Positions 12,902-21,501 of a DNA stretch of 21,678 nucleotides are shown piece after piece. How positions within the stretch are numbered: position 1 is the stretch's first letter; each line of letters starts with the position of its first letter. The notes below the pieces were generated by a model. That model was not told the origin of the DNA and made no database searches. It worked only from the letters and a program-made list of their open reading frames with translations. Origin of the DNA: a virus; the IMG/VR virus record IMGVR_UViG_3300048591_000352, positions 1 to 21,678 of that record; one strand, given 5' to 3'. Both the position numbers and the translations under genes were made by a program.

Positions 12902-13251
12902 AGGACTGGTGCGCTTACGCCGTCCTGCGGTTGGGGCTTCGGCCGGCTGAATTCTGGGCGCTCTCCCCGCGCCAGTTTGCCTCCTATCAGACCGAATACG
13001 AGCGGCGCCAACACGCCGATGCGGAACTGTTGCGCGTACTCATCGGCCGCGCTGCGCTGATCTTCGCGGCACCCTATTCCGGCGACAACCCGCTCACCCT
13101 CGACGATTACTGCCCGCCGTTCCTCGATGCTGAGGCCCCGCCCGCGTCACAAGAGGCCGACCCGGAAGCACTGTTTCGGGCGAACGAGCTGCGCTTTGAT
13201 GCGCTGTGGCGTTACGCGGAGAGTGTGAATGGCGGAAAATCGCGGTCTTAA
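12901..13251 (+). CDS. Tail assembly chaperone, -1 frame extension (gpT-like)
   Basis: The open frame runs from 12826 to 13251, -1 relative to the upstream chaperone gene. Conserved sequence begins at about 12901: EDWCAYAVLRLGLRPAEFW followed by LSPRQFASYQTEY, the pattern of phage tail assembly chaperones (W..A...LGL.P.EFW.LTP.E). No ATG or GTG precedes this segment in frame. The first possible start, TTG 12931, would cut the domain and has no Shine-Dalgarno at proper distance. Production as a fusion by -1 frameshifting, as in lambda gpGT, is therefore likely. The slip site is not a canonical XXXYYYZ; Pro-codon runs such as C CCG CCC (12886-12892) or G GGC CTG (12826-12832) are candidates. 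The 3' end overlaps the tape measure gene by 23 bases. Confidence 0.75.
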   Translation, partial: EDWCAYAVLRLGLRPAEFWALSPRQFASYQTEYERRQHADAELLRVLIGRAALIFAAPYSGDNPLTLDDYCPPFLDAEAPPASQEADPEALFRANELRFDALWRYAESVNGGKSRS

Positions 13252-15841
13252 AGCAGTCATCGGCTTCGACGATTCGGCGCTGAAGTCCGGAATCGCGGGC
13301 ATCCCGCAGAGCCTCCAGAACATCCTGGGACCGGTGGGAGCCATCGCTGGCCAGCTTGGCCTGGCGCTCTCCGGCCCGGCCATCCTGGGCGGGATCGCGG
13401 CCATTGGAACGACGTTCGAGGACTCGATGCGGACCATCCGCGTCGGGACGGGTGCGACCGGCCCACTGCTGGAGGGTCTGGCTGAGAACTTCCGGAATGT
13501 CGCCGGGAACGCGGACGATAGCTTGGCCGATGTGGCGACGGCAATTGCGGATCTCAACACCCGCATGGGCATCACGGGCCCTGAATTGGAATCGCTCTCC
13601 GCGCAATTTCTTGACCTGGCGGACATCACCGGCACGGATCTCCAGCAGGCCATCGCATCGGGCACCCGGGTATTCGGCGATTGGGGTATCGCGACGGAAG
13701 ACGCCAGCGGCAAGCTGGATTATCTGTTCAAGGTGTCCCAGTCCACGGGGATTTCGTTTGGCTCGCTCTCCGCGCAACTGGTGCAGTTCGGCGCCCCGCT
13801 CCGGCAGCTCGGCTTTGACTTCGACGAAGCGGCGGCGCTGCTGGGCAAGTTCGAAAAAGAGGGCGTGAACTCCGAGCTGGTGATGGGCTCGCTTCGGATC
13901 GCCCTGGGCAAGTTCGCGCGGGAAGGAATCGAAGACGTTCGCGGCGGCCTGGAACTGGTTACCCAGAAGATCAAGGAGGCGGGCACCGCGGGCGAAGCGA
14001 ACGCGATCGCGCTCGAAGTGTTCGGGGCCCGGGCTGGCGCGGACATGGCGGCGGCCATCCGTGAAGGGCGCTTCGAGATAGATGAGCTGGTCGCGGCTCT
14101 ACGGAAGTCGAAAGAGGGCGTTTCGGAAGCCGCGAATCAGACCAAAACCTTCAACGAACGCCTGGACGAGCTGAAGAACAAGGCGTTCCTAGCGGCCGAG
14201 CCCCTGGGTGGAAGCCTGGTCATAAGCCTAAACAACGTCCTCACCGTTGTGAATGATCTATCGGCGGGCTTGATTGGTCTGCACAAAGAGTTCGGCATCG
14301 GTTCCGGCGAAGGCGTGATCTCCCAGACTTGGAAGTTTGGCGCGCAGTTGAACGCCCTCCTTAACCCCGGGCTTCTGGCGGTACAAGCGATTGACCGGCT
14401 CACGGCTGGATACGCGGACCTGAAGGAAAAGCAGGAAGCACAGACCAAGGCCGACAACGAAAAGATCCCCAGCACGCAGAAGATGACGGCGGAAACAAAC
14501 GCCGCGGCTGCTGCCGCCACCACGCAGACCGACGCGGAGCGGAAGCTGACCGAAGAGAAGCGCAAGCTCGAAGCGCAGATCAAGAACCTGCTGACGCCGA
14601 AGAAGGAACTGGTGAAGGAAAGCCAGTCCCTGAACGAGAAGCTCGAAGAGCGGTACAAACGGTACCTGGAGAACAAGACGGAGGAGGCGGCCTGGTCTGC
14701 GATGCTCCGGCGCCTCGAAGGCGACCAGAAGGCGCTGAACAACGTTCTCGATGACTATGCCAAGGTGAAGGCGAAGGCGGCGCAGGAGGAAACGAAGAAG
14801 CTCACCAAGGATCTGGGCGACCAAGCACAAGAGTTCATCGATATGGGCCTGGATATCCAGGACCTGACGGATATCAAGGTTCCGGACTTCATTGACGAAT
14901 CGATGCGGCTTTCGACCGAAGTCCAACCAGCCGCCATCGCCCTCAGCGCGGAGTTCACGAAACTGCGGGATTCGTTCCTGGGCGGCGCCTACGACATGAT
15001 GCACTCCGGCATTGATGATCTGCTGCACGGGGACTTTTCGTTTTCGGCGCTCACCAACGCGGCCAAGCAAGCCGGGCTCGATATCGTGCACACGTTCGCC
15101 GAACCGTTCATCGCGGCTGTCACCGGCCCCGATGGTGTGATCGCGAAGGCTCTTACCCCGCTCATCAACAAGATGCTCGAAGTCACCGGCCTGACCGGCT
15201 CCCTTCTGGGCTCTGCTGGCTCCAGCGTGGCCGGTGGCGTTGCCAGCGGGGCGGCGGGTGCAGCCGGGAGCGTAGCAGGCGCGGCGGGCTCTGCTGGCTC
15301 CACGGCGGGCTCTGCTGCTGGCGCGGCGGCCTCTGGTGTCATGGGCGTGATTGGCGCGGTGGGATCGATCGGCGCGATGGTTTCCGGCATCATCGGCAAT
15401 TTCCAGATGGCCGGAATGAACAAGACTCTCGACCTAATTGAGCACGAAGTGCGGTACACGAAGATTGCCACTGTTGACGGCGAATACAGCGTCCTCCGGA
15501 ACACCGGCCTTGCTCGGGAATACCTGTTTTACCTGGTGGAAGACTCCCGCACGGGCGCGGATTCGGTGAAGGCGCGGCTGTCCAACATCGACGGAACGAT
15601 GGGCTGGATGCTCAAGAAAATCGAGTCCGGCGGCGGCGTGCTCGACTGGCTCCAGAAGATCCAGGACAACACGTTCTGGGGGCTGAAGAAGCTCGAAGAC
15701 ATCAGCGCCAAGGTGGGCAATATCAGCATGACGGCAACGGTTGTGGTCAACGGCGCACAGGACCCGGCGGCGACGGCGAACGCGGTCGCTGAGGCGCTGA
15801 ACCGGCAAGCCCGGCTTCGGGGCGGGGCGGTGTTCGCATGA
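13229..15841 (+). CDS. Tail tape measure protein
   Basis: An 870-residue protein, the longest in the window. It sets tail length and is ejected with the DNA. Residues 30-65 are hydrophobic and glycine-rich (GPVGAIAGQLGLALSGPAILGGIAAIG). Residues about 65-330 carry the phage tail tape-measure domain (SMRTIRVGTG, then helices with repeated ALLGKFEKEG-type segments). Residues about 400-530 are a Lys/Glu/Ala coiled coil. Residues about 655-705 are a Gly/Ala/Ser low-complexity stretch followed by a second hydrophobic helix (GVMGVIGAVGSIGAMVSGIIG). At the usual 0.15 nm per residue the tail would be about 130 nm (inference). The start lies in the chaperone gene, and the stop overlaps the next ATG (ATGA). 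Confidence 0.95.
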   Translation: MAENRGLKAVIGFDDSALKSGIAGIPQSLQNILGPVGAIAGQLGLALSGPAILGGIAAIGTTFEDSMRTIRVGTGATGPLLEGLAENFRNVAGNADDSLADVATAIADLNTRMGITGPELESLSAQFLDLADITGTDLQQAIASGTRVFGDWGIATEDASGKLDYLFKVSQSTGISFGSLSAQLVQFGAPLRQLGFDFDEAAALLGKFEKEGVNSELVMGSLRIALGKFAREGIEDVRGGLELVTQKIKEAGTAGEANAIALEVFGARAGADMAAAIREGRFEIDELVAALRKSKEGVSEAANQTKTFNERLDELKNKAFLAAEPLGGSLVISLNNVLTVVNDLSAGLIGLHKEFGIGSGEGVISQTWKFGAQLNALLNPGLLAVQAIDRLTAGYADLKEKQEAQTKADNEKIPSTQKMTAETNAAAAAATTQTDAERKLTEEKRKLEAQIKNLLTPKKELVKESQSLNEKLEERYKRYLENKTEEAAWSAMLRRLEGDQKALNNVLDDYAKVKAKAAQEETKKLTKDLGDQAQEFIDMGLDIQDLTDIKVPDFIDESMRLSTEVQPAAIALSAEFTKLRDSFLGGAYDMMHSGIDDLLHGDFSFSALTNAAKQAGLDIVHTFAEPFIAAVTGPDGVIAKALTPLINKMLEVTGLTGSLLGSAGSSVAGGVASGAAGAAGSVAGAAGSAGSTAGSAAGAAASGVMGVIGAVGSIGAMVSGIIGNFQMAGMNKTLDLIEHEVRYTKIATVDGEYSVLRNTGLAREYLFYLVEDSRTGADSVKARLSNIDGTMGWMLKKIESGGGVLDWLQKIQDNTFWGLKKLEDISAKVGNISMTATVVVNGAQDPAATANAVAEALNRQARLRGGAVFA

Positions 15842-18216
15842 GCTACTTCGTGGTGAGCATCGGCGGGGTGGACGTCACCGAATACCTGGTCCGGCCGCAT
15901 CTGCAGGTGACGCGGGAGATTGCGGGCGCGATCTCGACCGCCTCCATGGTGTTCCGCGCGGAGGATCGCGACGACGGTTTTCGGCTGGACTATTCCGAGT
16001 TGGACATCGTTCCGCTCGACCTGTCCCGGCCTGATCCGTCCGGCAACTCCCTGGTGGTGATCGAAGACGGCGACGAAAACGTGTTGTTCCGGGGCCGAAT
16101 CAAGACGCTCGACCGCATCCCGCACAGCACTTCGTACTGGGAATATCGGATCGACTGCCAAGGTATCGAAGCCGATCTGGATCGCATCGAGGTGGACACC
16201 GAATTCTCCGAGCTGACCGACCGCGAGATGATCCAGGCGGCCTTCGCGGGCAATGTGCTCGGCATCACCACCGACAACGCGACGGTGGAGAGCACGCTCG
16301 CGGCGGTGGACTTCGATGCCCGCGGGATGACGGCCCGGCGGCTGCTCGATGAACTGGTGAATCTGACCGGGTGCGACTGGTACATCGATCACGAAACGCT
16401 GGCGCTGCATTGGTACATCCCGAACACTTCGGCTCTGCCGGCGGCCCCGTTCGATATCAGTGACGACCCGGACAACCTGACGACCTTTGCGGCCCGGGAA
16501 CTGCGGCCGGCCGCCGAAGACTGGTTCAATTTTGCAAACCGCGTCACCGTGAAGGGCGCGGTCAAAGCGGACGGCACGCGCTACACGAAGACCGTGGAGG
16601 TTGCGGACCTAGACGACGAAGACGCCTACCCGTGGAGCACGGTAGACGATTCGCTGACAAGTCAGGCCCTGGTGGATGCGCGGGCGGATTACGAGCTGGC
16701 CGTTCGCTCGACGCTGGCGCAACAGGGTACGTTTGAGATCGAACGCGATGGCTTGCTTCCCGGGCAGGTAATCCACGTCACCGTTGCGGCGCGGGCCATC
16801 GATGCAGATTACCAGATTCGGCGCGTGGAGATTCGCGAGAGCTACGCCATGCAGCGGCTCACCTACAAGGTGGACTTCGGCCTGTTCGTCGCCAGCTACT
16901 ACGACCAGCAGCGGGTGCTTCGCCGCGTCACCAGTCCCACCGGGCGCGTGGACATCATTAGCACCGCGCAACTCAACGGCGTGATTGAGGCGGGCGGCAA
17001 CGTCACCGTCAATACGAACGCGCTGTTCGGCGTGATCCTGGCCGACGAAGTGGCGGACGGGGTGATTGACGCGCTGGAGAAGTTCTCGCTGGCGTTGCGG
17101 CCGATTCCGATTCTCGCGAGCGACCCCACACTGCCCGATGATGCCTACCCGGAGGGCGCGGTCTATTTGCGGTCGAGCGATTCGCAGTACCGGAAAGTAG
17201 TGTCGGGCGCCTGGGCGGATGCGAACGAATCCGAAGCGCTGGCGGGCAAGACGGAGTTCGTCAACGTTGGCACGCTGAACGTGTCGCAGTTGAACGGCCT
17301 GATTCTGGCCTCGCAGATCGACACATTGAACGTGGACCAACTGAACGGGCTCATCCAGTCCTCGCAGATTGAGGACCTGGACGTTGGCAAGCTGTACGGG
17401 GAGATCAACACGTCCGGCGATGTGACGATCAACGGCGGAACGGTGGTTCTGAACTCGCTGCCCGGCTCCGCGATCATCGGCCTGGCGGTTTCGAAGCTCA
17501 CCGCCGGGGACGCGAACTTCACCGGTACCGCGTCCTTCGGCTACTCGACGGGATCTACTAACCGGCTCACGATTAGCTCCCTGGCCATCAAGATCGAGGG
17601 CGGCTCCGGGAACTACCTGCAGGCGGACGGCGGTCAAGTCCGGATGGAGCAAGGCGGTCGGACCATCGTGATTTCGTCGGCAGGCATCGTGTTGACGAAT
17701 AGCTCCAGCGTGGCCACGTTCACGGCGTCGTCGCTGAAGTTCACGCAGGGCACGGCCAACACGGAAGTTTCAGCCGGGGGCGTGCAGATCTGGGGCGGGA
17801 CAACGGGCATCGGCATCGGCGCGAGTTCGTTTGCCAGTAGCCCGCTGCAGATCACGGCGTCAGCGATCGCCATGGTGCAGGGCTCCAGCACCTTCGACGT
17901 GAACTCGACATACGTTCGCATGTTCTTTGGCGGAAGCGGCGTGCTCGTGTCGTCTGGCCAGACCGCCCTCGGGTCTGCCACCACATCAGTTACCGGCATC
18001 CTCAGTTGCGGCACGGTGAATTCCACCGGTGTAATCACCACCACGGCCAGTAGCATCCACGTGAACTCCGCAAGCGGCCGGATCGATATCAACGGAACGC
18101 AGGTGCTGACAGTGCAAGCGGCGGCCGTCGCGAACGCAACCGGGGCTGGCGACATCGTGGCCCAATTCAACACTCTGCTGTCGCGGTTGCGCGGGCATGG
18201 ACTTATAGCAACGTAA
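15838..18216 (+). CDS. Tail-tip hub and fibre protein
   Basis: A 792-residue protein immediately after the tape measure. Residues 1-365 look like a baseplate hub/tail-associated protein: an N-terminal IGGVDVTEYLVRPHLQVTRE, paired beta domains, FRGRIKTLDRIP, a LLDELVNLTGCDWYID segment and an LLPGQVIHVTVAARAID segment. Residues 480-530 contain three 17-residue repeats. From there to the end the protein is Ser/Thr/Gly-rich beta sequence typical of a fibre shaft. The C-terminal ANATGAGDIVAQFNTLLSRLRGHGLIA matches a common closing helix of phage tail fibres. A single gene therefore seems to combine hub and central fibre. No separate distal-tail (Dit) gene or cell-wall peptidase lies between it and the tape measure. 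Confidence 0.85.
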   Translation: MSYFVVSIGGVDVTEYLVRPHLQVTREIAGAISTASMVFRAEDRDDGFRLDYSELDIVPLDLSRPDPSGNSLVVIEDGDENVLFRGRIKTLDRIPHSTSYWEYRIDCQGIEADLDRIEVDTEFSELTDREMIQAAFAGNVLGITTDNATVESTLAAVDFDARGMTARRLLDELVNLTGCDWYIDHETLALHWYIPNTSALPAAPFDISDDPDNLTTFAARELRPAAEDWFNFANRVTVKGAVKADGTRYTKTVEVADLDDEDAYPWSTVDDSLTSQALVDARADYELAVRSTLAQQGTFEIERDGLLPGQVIHVTVAARAIDADYQIRRVEIRESYAMQRLTYKVDFGLFVASYYDQQRVLRRVTSPTGRVDIISTAQLNGVIEAGGNVTVNTNALFGVILADEVADGVIDALEKFSLALRPIPILASDPTLPDDAYPEGAVYLRSSDSQYRKVVSGAWADANESEALAGKTEFVNVGTLNVSQLNGLILASQIDTLNVDQLNGLIQSSQIEDLDVGKLYGEINTSGDVTINGGTVVLNSLPGSAIIGLAVSKLTAGDANFTGTASFGYSTGSTNRLTISSLAIKIEGGSGNYLQADGGQVRMEQGGRTIVISSAGIVLTNSSSVATFTASSLKFTQGTANTEVSAGGVQIWGGTTGIGIGASSFASSPLQITASAIAMVQGSSTFDVNSTYVRMFFGGSGVLVSSGQTALGSATTSVTGILSCGTVNSTGVITTTASSIHVNSASGRIDINGTQVLTVQAAAVANATGAGDIVAQFNTLLSRLRGHGLIAT
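17275..17427 (+). repeat. Three 17-residue repeats in the tail-tip protein
   Basis: Three consecutive 51-base units (17275, 17326, 17377) encode LNVSQLNGLILASQIDT, LNVDQLNGLIQSSQIED and LDVGKLYGEINTSGDVT. The first two are close copies and the third is diverged. An LNGVI element is also present earlier in the protein. They mark the switch from hub to fibre and probably form a regular beta-helical or trimerising segment. The repeat is protein-level; DNA identity is partial. Confidence 0.7.
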
Positions 18217-18274
18217 TCAATAGGTTACAGAGTTGAACCATCGAACATTCTGCAGTCGCTGGCAATTTGGACGC

Positions 18275-18778
18275 ATGAGGCTCTTGGTTCTGTTTGCGAT
18301 GGCTGCGCTCTTGGCGTCTGGTCAAGTTATCGTCTACGGCGGCGCAAGCCGGGGCTCGGAGGCATCCGGGATTGCGGGCGCTGGCTGGACATCTGGCCGA
18401 CTTTACCTGGGCGCTGAGGCCATCCAAGGCTCGCAGCCAGTATGGCGGGCGGGATTCGCTGGCGCTCGCGGGTGGCGCGGTTTGCATTTTGAGGGCGGCG
18501 CTGGCGCGTTGCGGACAAAAGCAGCCGGCGAATGGCAAGAATTGGTAGGCGTGCCGTTTGTGAATCCCTGGTGTCCGCACAAATGCCCACCGCTCGGAAT
18601 TATGGATGAGATCGTCACACACACATGGACCGATGTGCGACAGCGCGCTTTCTGTTCCGCCGGCGCCTACTACCAGACGCCCGGGCGGGTGTTCGTCCGT
18701 GTCGGCTACCGCCGTCTATTTGTGCGCGGCGACCATGACACCAACCAAGTCTATACTTCCGTAGGGGTGACGTTTTGA
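18275..18778 (+). CDS. Predicted outer-membrane beta-barrel protein (Lom-like position)
   Basis: A 167-residue protein. It begins with a Sec signal peptide (MR, then the hydrophobic LLVLFAMAALLA, cleavage near SG|Q). The mature part alternates polar and hydrophobic residues with many Gly and aromatic residues (GRLYLGAEAIQG, RGLHFEGGAGALR, RVFVRVGYRRLFVRG) and ends in VYTSVGVTF. A C-terminal Phe after alternating hydrophobics is the outer-membrane barrel insertion signal. A central CPHKCPP and one other Cys may form a disulfide. Lambda encodes the outer-membrane protein Lom at the same place, next to the tail tip and fibre genes. The frame is open to a TTG at 18233, but ATG 18275 gives the clean signal peptide. 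No sequence similarity to Lom can be claimed. Confidence 0.75.
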   Translation: MRLLVLFAMAALLASGQVIVYGGASRGSEASGIAGAGWTSGRLYLGAEAIQGSQPVWRAGFAGARGWRGLHFEGGAGALRTKAAGEWQELVGVPFVNPWCPHKCPPLGIMDEIVTHTWTDVRQRAFCSAGAYYQTPGRVFVRVGYRRLFVRGDHDTNQVYTSVGVTF

Positions 18779-19056
18779 GCAAGATTCGAACCATGCAGCG
18801 GGCGGCGAAGGCGGCCAAGCCGGAGCCCGGCAAGCCTCGCGTGCTCTACACCGTTTCCGACGTTGAGGGGCGCTTCGTGCAGGCCCGTATCGACAAGTGG
18901 CGACAGGCAGCGGCGGCCGCCAAGGATGCCGAGCGCGAAGTGCTGGAACTCCTGGCGCTGATCCGTGGCCAGCAGGGCATTCCCGATTCGGCGAACTACA
19001 GCGAAGCCGATCGGGCTTTCGTCGAAGTCACACAGCCCGCCAAGCCCGCCACGTAG
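18775..19056 (+). CDS. Hypothetical small protein with central helix
   Basis: A 93-residue protein starting at TTG 18775, which overlaps the previous stop (TTGA) and has AGGGG 7 bases upstream. The N-terminus is basic (SKIRTMQRAAKAAKPEPGKPR) and the middle is a long Ala-rich helix (ARIDKWRQAAAAAKDAEREVLELLALI). It ends with a short Pro/Ala tail. No function is recognised. Its location between the predicted barrel protein and the first fibre-type protein suggests a tail accessory role, but that is only from context. Confidence 0.68.
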   Translation: MSKIRTMQRAAKAAKPEPGKPRVLYTVSDVEGRFVQARIDKWRQAAAAAKDAEREVLELLALIRGQQGIPDSANYSEADRAFVEVTQPAKPAT

Positions 19057-19061
19057 AGGGC

Positions 19062-19532
19062 GTGCCACTTCCAGCAGACCTCGGCTTTGGCGTCAAGCTC
19101 CCATCGACGACGTTCAACGCCGTCAAGAACGCGATTAAGGTATGGGTCGAAGCCGTCAACGGTGGCGGCTATCGGCTCTCGAACGTATCGTCCGTGCAGA
19201 TCGCGCCGGGAGCCCTGCCTGACTCCCCGGCCGCGGGCGAAGTCGCCATCGACTCCGGCGCCAGCAACGCCCTGAAGTACCACAACGGCACGGCCTGGGT
19301 GACGGTGGGGGGCGGCGGCGCATCGATCAGCCGCGCGGCGGAAGACTTCACCGGCTCGGCCACCGACGAGTTCACCCTGGCGGCGGCGCCCATCGACGCC
19401 GGTCATGTTACCGTCTTCGTCAACGGCATTCGCCAGCGACCTACTACCGACTGGAGCCTTTCCGGCTCGACCATCACGCTCACATTTACAACCGATGCCG
19501 CGGACGTGGTGTCCGTCGAATATTGGACATAG
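19062..19532 (+). CDS. Fibre-type tail protein with knob-like C-terminus
   Basis: About 156 residues from GTG 19062. The frame is open upstream to 18897, but that part is the previous gene read in another frame. The GTG lies 6 bases after the previous stop, so re-initiation is likely. The middle (PAAGEVAIDSGASNALKYHNGTAW) is a very common phage tail-fibre motif. The C-terminal 45 residues (VTVFVNGIRQRPTTDWSLSG, then TITLTF, VVSVEYW) resemble a fibre knob domain. Gly-rich GGGGA joins them. It is probably a structural tail component or fibre tip. Unlike its neighbours it has no signal peptide. Confidence 0.75.
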   Translation: MPLPADLGFGVKLPSTTFNAVKNAIKVWVEAVNGGGYRLSNVSSVQIAPGALPDSPAAGEVAIDSGASNALKYHNGTAWVTVGGGGASISRAAEDFTGSATDEFTLAAAPIDAGHVTVFVNGIRQRPTTDWSLSGSTITLTFTTDAADVVSVEYWT

Positions 19533-19540
19533 GAGGGGCC

Positions 19541-20800
19541 ATGCGCTCACTGATTCCACTCTTGCTCGCTTTCGCGCTGGCTCTCCCATTGGCAGGCCAG
19601 CGAACCAAGATCAACGCCGCGCGGGATGTGACGGGCACGTTGCCAATCGGCAACGGCGGCACCGGCCAAACCACGCAGCAGGCCGCTATCGATGCGCTTG
19701 TGCCTTCGCAGACTTCGCAAAGCGGGAAGTGCCTGTCTACCAACGGGACGACGGTTTCCTGGCAAGCTTGCGGTTCCGGCGGCTCCGTCTCCGTCCAGGT
19801 GGGCGGATCTGCGGTAGCGACGGAGGACACCATCGACTTCCAGCCGGGCACGGGCATCTCGATCGCCGGCACAAACCCCACGGGGCAGGCGGAAGTGACC
19901 ATTGCGGCGGATACCGCCGTGATGCTCACCCGCGCGCAGAATCAGGCGGGAACAGACGTTCACTGCAAGCCGTCCAGCGGCACCAATACGCTTGCCTGCA
20001 CGGTATCTCCCGCGCTTAGCGCACAGCCTGCGGACACGTTGCTTTTCCTCGTCCCCTTCGCCAACAACACCGGGCCGGTGACATTGGATGCAGGGCCGGG
20101 GGCTATGGCCGTTGAGACAGGCGACAGCACGGCGCTGTCCGCCGATGATCTTGTCGCGGGCGCTGGGCGTTGGATTCGGTCTACAGGCACGGAATGGCGG
20201 CTGGTTGGCCTTGCGCCAAGTCAGGCGGGCGGGGGATCGGTTACCGCATCCTCGACCACCACGTTTACAAACAAGACCATCGACGCGGACGCCACGGGCA
20301 ACGTCATCACGAACATCGGTTCCAGCGAGGTTAAGAGTGAACTCATCACCGGCCAGACCGACAAGACCGCGCCGGTAGGTGCGGACTCCGTGATGATCAG
20401 CGATTCGGCGGCATCCGGGGCGCTCAAAGAATCGACGCTGAAGCAGGTGCTTGACGTTCTGCCATTGACCAAAGCGGTCACCATCGAAAGCCCAACCTCT
20501 TCAGAAGACATCACCCTCTTTTTTACCGACGTTGCGATCACCGTTGTCCAACTGAACGCCGTCTGTGTCGGTTCCACGCCCTCCGTAACTTACACCATCC
20601 GGCACGGCTCTGACCGCAGTGCAACGGGCAACGAAGTAGTGACAAGCGGCTCGACCACAACCAGCACAACCACGGGCGATGAGGTAACCAGCTTCAACGA
20701 CGCCACGATCCCGGCAGACTCCTGGGTCTGGCTGGAAACTACGGCACAGTCCGGTACTGTGGCTAGCCTAAACGTCACCATCAAATACACGAGGGATTAA
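19541..20800 (+). CDS. Fibre-like protein with Sec signal peptide
   Basis: A 419-residue protein starting at ATG 19541 behind a perfect AGGAGG. The first 20 residues (MRSLIPLLLAFALALPLAGQ) form a Sec signal peptide. The next segment, VTGTLPIGNGGTGQTTQQA, carries the GNGGTG-x-TT motif typical of phage tail fibres. The remainder is Ser/Thr/Gly-rich beta sequence, with SSTTTFTNKTIDADATGNVI typical of fibre shafts and a C-terminal VTIKYTRD strand. A signal peptide on a phage fibre is unusual because virions assemble in the cytoplasm. Either the protein is exported to the host envelope, or the hydrophobic N-terminus has a structural role. Confidence 0.85.
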   Translation: MRSLIPLLLAFALALPLAGQRTKINAARDVTGTLPIGNGGTGQTTQQAAIDALVPSQTSQSGKCLSTNGTTVSWQACGSGGSVSVQVGGSAVATEDTIDFQPGTGISIAGTNPTGQAEVTIAADTAVMLTRAQNQAGTDVHCKPSSGTNTLACTVSPALSAQPADTLLFLVPFANNTGPVTLDAGPGAMAVETGDSTALSADDLVAGAGRWIRSTGTEWRLVGLAPSQAGGGSVTASSTTTFTNKTIDADATGNVITNIGSSEVKSELITGQTDKTAPVGADSVMISDSAASGALKESTLKQVLDVLPLTKAVTIESPTSSEDITLFFTDVAITVVQLNAVCVGSTPSVTYTIRHGSDRSATGNEVVTSGSTTTSTTTGDEVTSFNDATIPADSWVWLETTAQSGTVASLNVTIKYTRD

Positions 20801-20801
20801 C

Positions 20802-21494
20802 ATGCTGAGACTGATTCTTGCCCTATTCCTCGCCTTGCCGTGCTTTGGGCAGATTGCTCTGTCGTATTTGCAATCGGGGTTTGATGAAACCGACCTGTCC
20901 ACTTACACATTCGCATCGCAGAACCTTGGCACAGCGGATTCTAACAGATACATTGTCGTCGCGGTATACGGGCGGCGAATCGGCGGCAGCGTTACTTCCG
21001 TGACCGTCAATGGTGTGAGCGGAACAGAGATTGCCGATGTTGGCACATCCAACAATTACACGGCGCTTTATATCGCCCACGTTCCCACCGGGACAACCGG
21101 GGATATTGTCATCGTCGTCGCTGGCGGAAACGCTTTCCGGCTTGCATATTCAGCATATCGACTAGTTGCCAACAGTATTACCGTAACCGCCAGCCAGACG
21201 GATATCACCAGCACATTCTCCCAGGATGTCAACGTCGAGGCTGGGGGCGCTGTGGTCGCGGCGATCTGCTCAGAGACGGGTGGGGGGACCGTAACATGGT
21301 CCGGGGTTACTGAGGACGCCGACGCCGCGCCTGGGACATCGTTTAACTATTCTGCAGCATCGGACGAGTTTGCGACGGCGCAAACGCCGCTGAGCGTTAC
21401 GGCAACCCTCAGTTCCGGGACAACGGCGGCGCTGATTGTGGCGTCATTTGAATACGTTGCTAGTTCAACACGGCGAATTATGGTGATTAATTAG
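20802..21494 (+). CDS. Secreted tail-like beta protein
   Basis: A 230-residue protein starting one base after the previous stop, with GAGGG 5-6 bases upstream. Residues 1-17 form a signal peptide (MLRLILALFLALPCFGQ); the Cys lacks a lipobox because Pro precedes it. The mature part resembles a family of phage tail proteins with FDETDLSTYTFASQNLG, RYIVVAVYGRR, VTSVTVNGVSGTEI, HVPTGTTGDIVIVVAGG and TVTWSGVTEDADAAPG in this order. The fold is all beta. Related tail proteins normally lack a signal peptide, as far as I know. The role is unknown; surface binding is plausible. Confidence 0.82.
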   Translation: MLRLILALFLALPCFGQIALSYLQSGFDETDLSTYTFASQNLGTADSNRYIVVAVYGRRIGGSVTSVTVNGVSGTEIADVGTSNNYTALYIAHVPTGTTGDIVIVVAGGNAFRLAYSAYRLVANSITVTASQTDITSTFSQDVNVEAGGAVVAAICSETGGGTVTWSGVTEDADAAPGTSFNYSAASDEFATAQTPLSVTATLSSGTTAALIVASFEYVASSTRRIMVIN

Positions 21495-21501
21495 GAGCCT
21501 T

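Noticed and set aside
15200-15350. Repetitive GC-rich stretch in the tape measure gene that might suggest a repeat array
   Set aside because: It encodes a Gly/Ala/Ser low-complexity segment in frame. Repeat units are irregular and there are no spacers, so it is not CRISPR or a tandem DNA element.
16609-17652. A 347-residue - strand frame opposite the tail-tip gene
   Set aside because: Same antisense shadow effect. The sequence is Arg/Val/His-rich without domains, and the + strand protein is well supported.
18233-18274. Longer TTG-started version of the barrel protein
   Set aside because: It would put 14 polar residues before the signal peptide. ATG 18275 gives a standard Sec signal.
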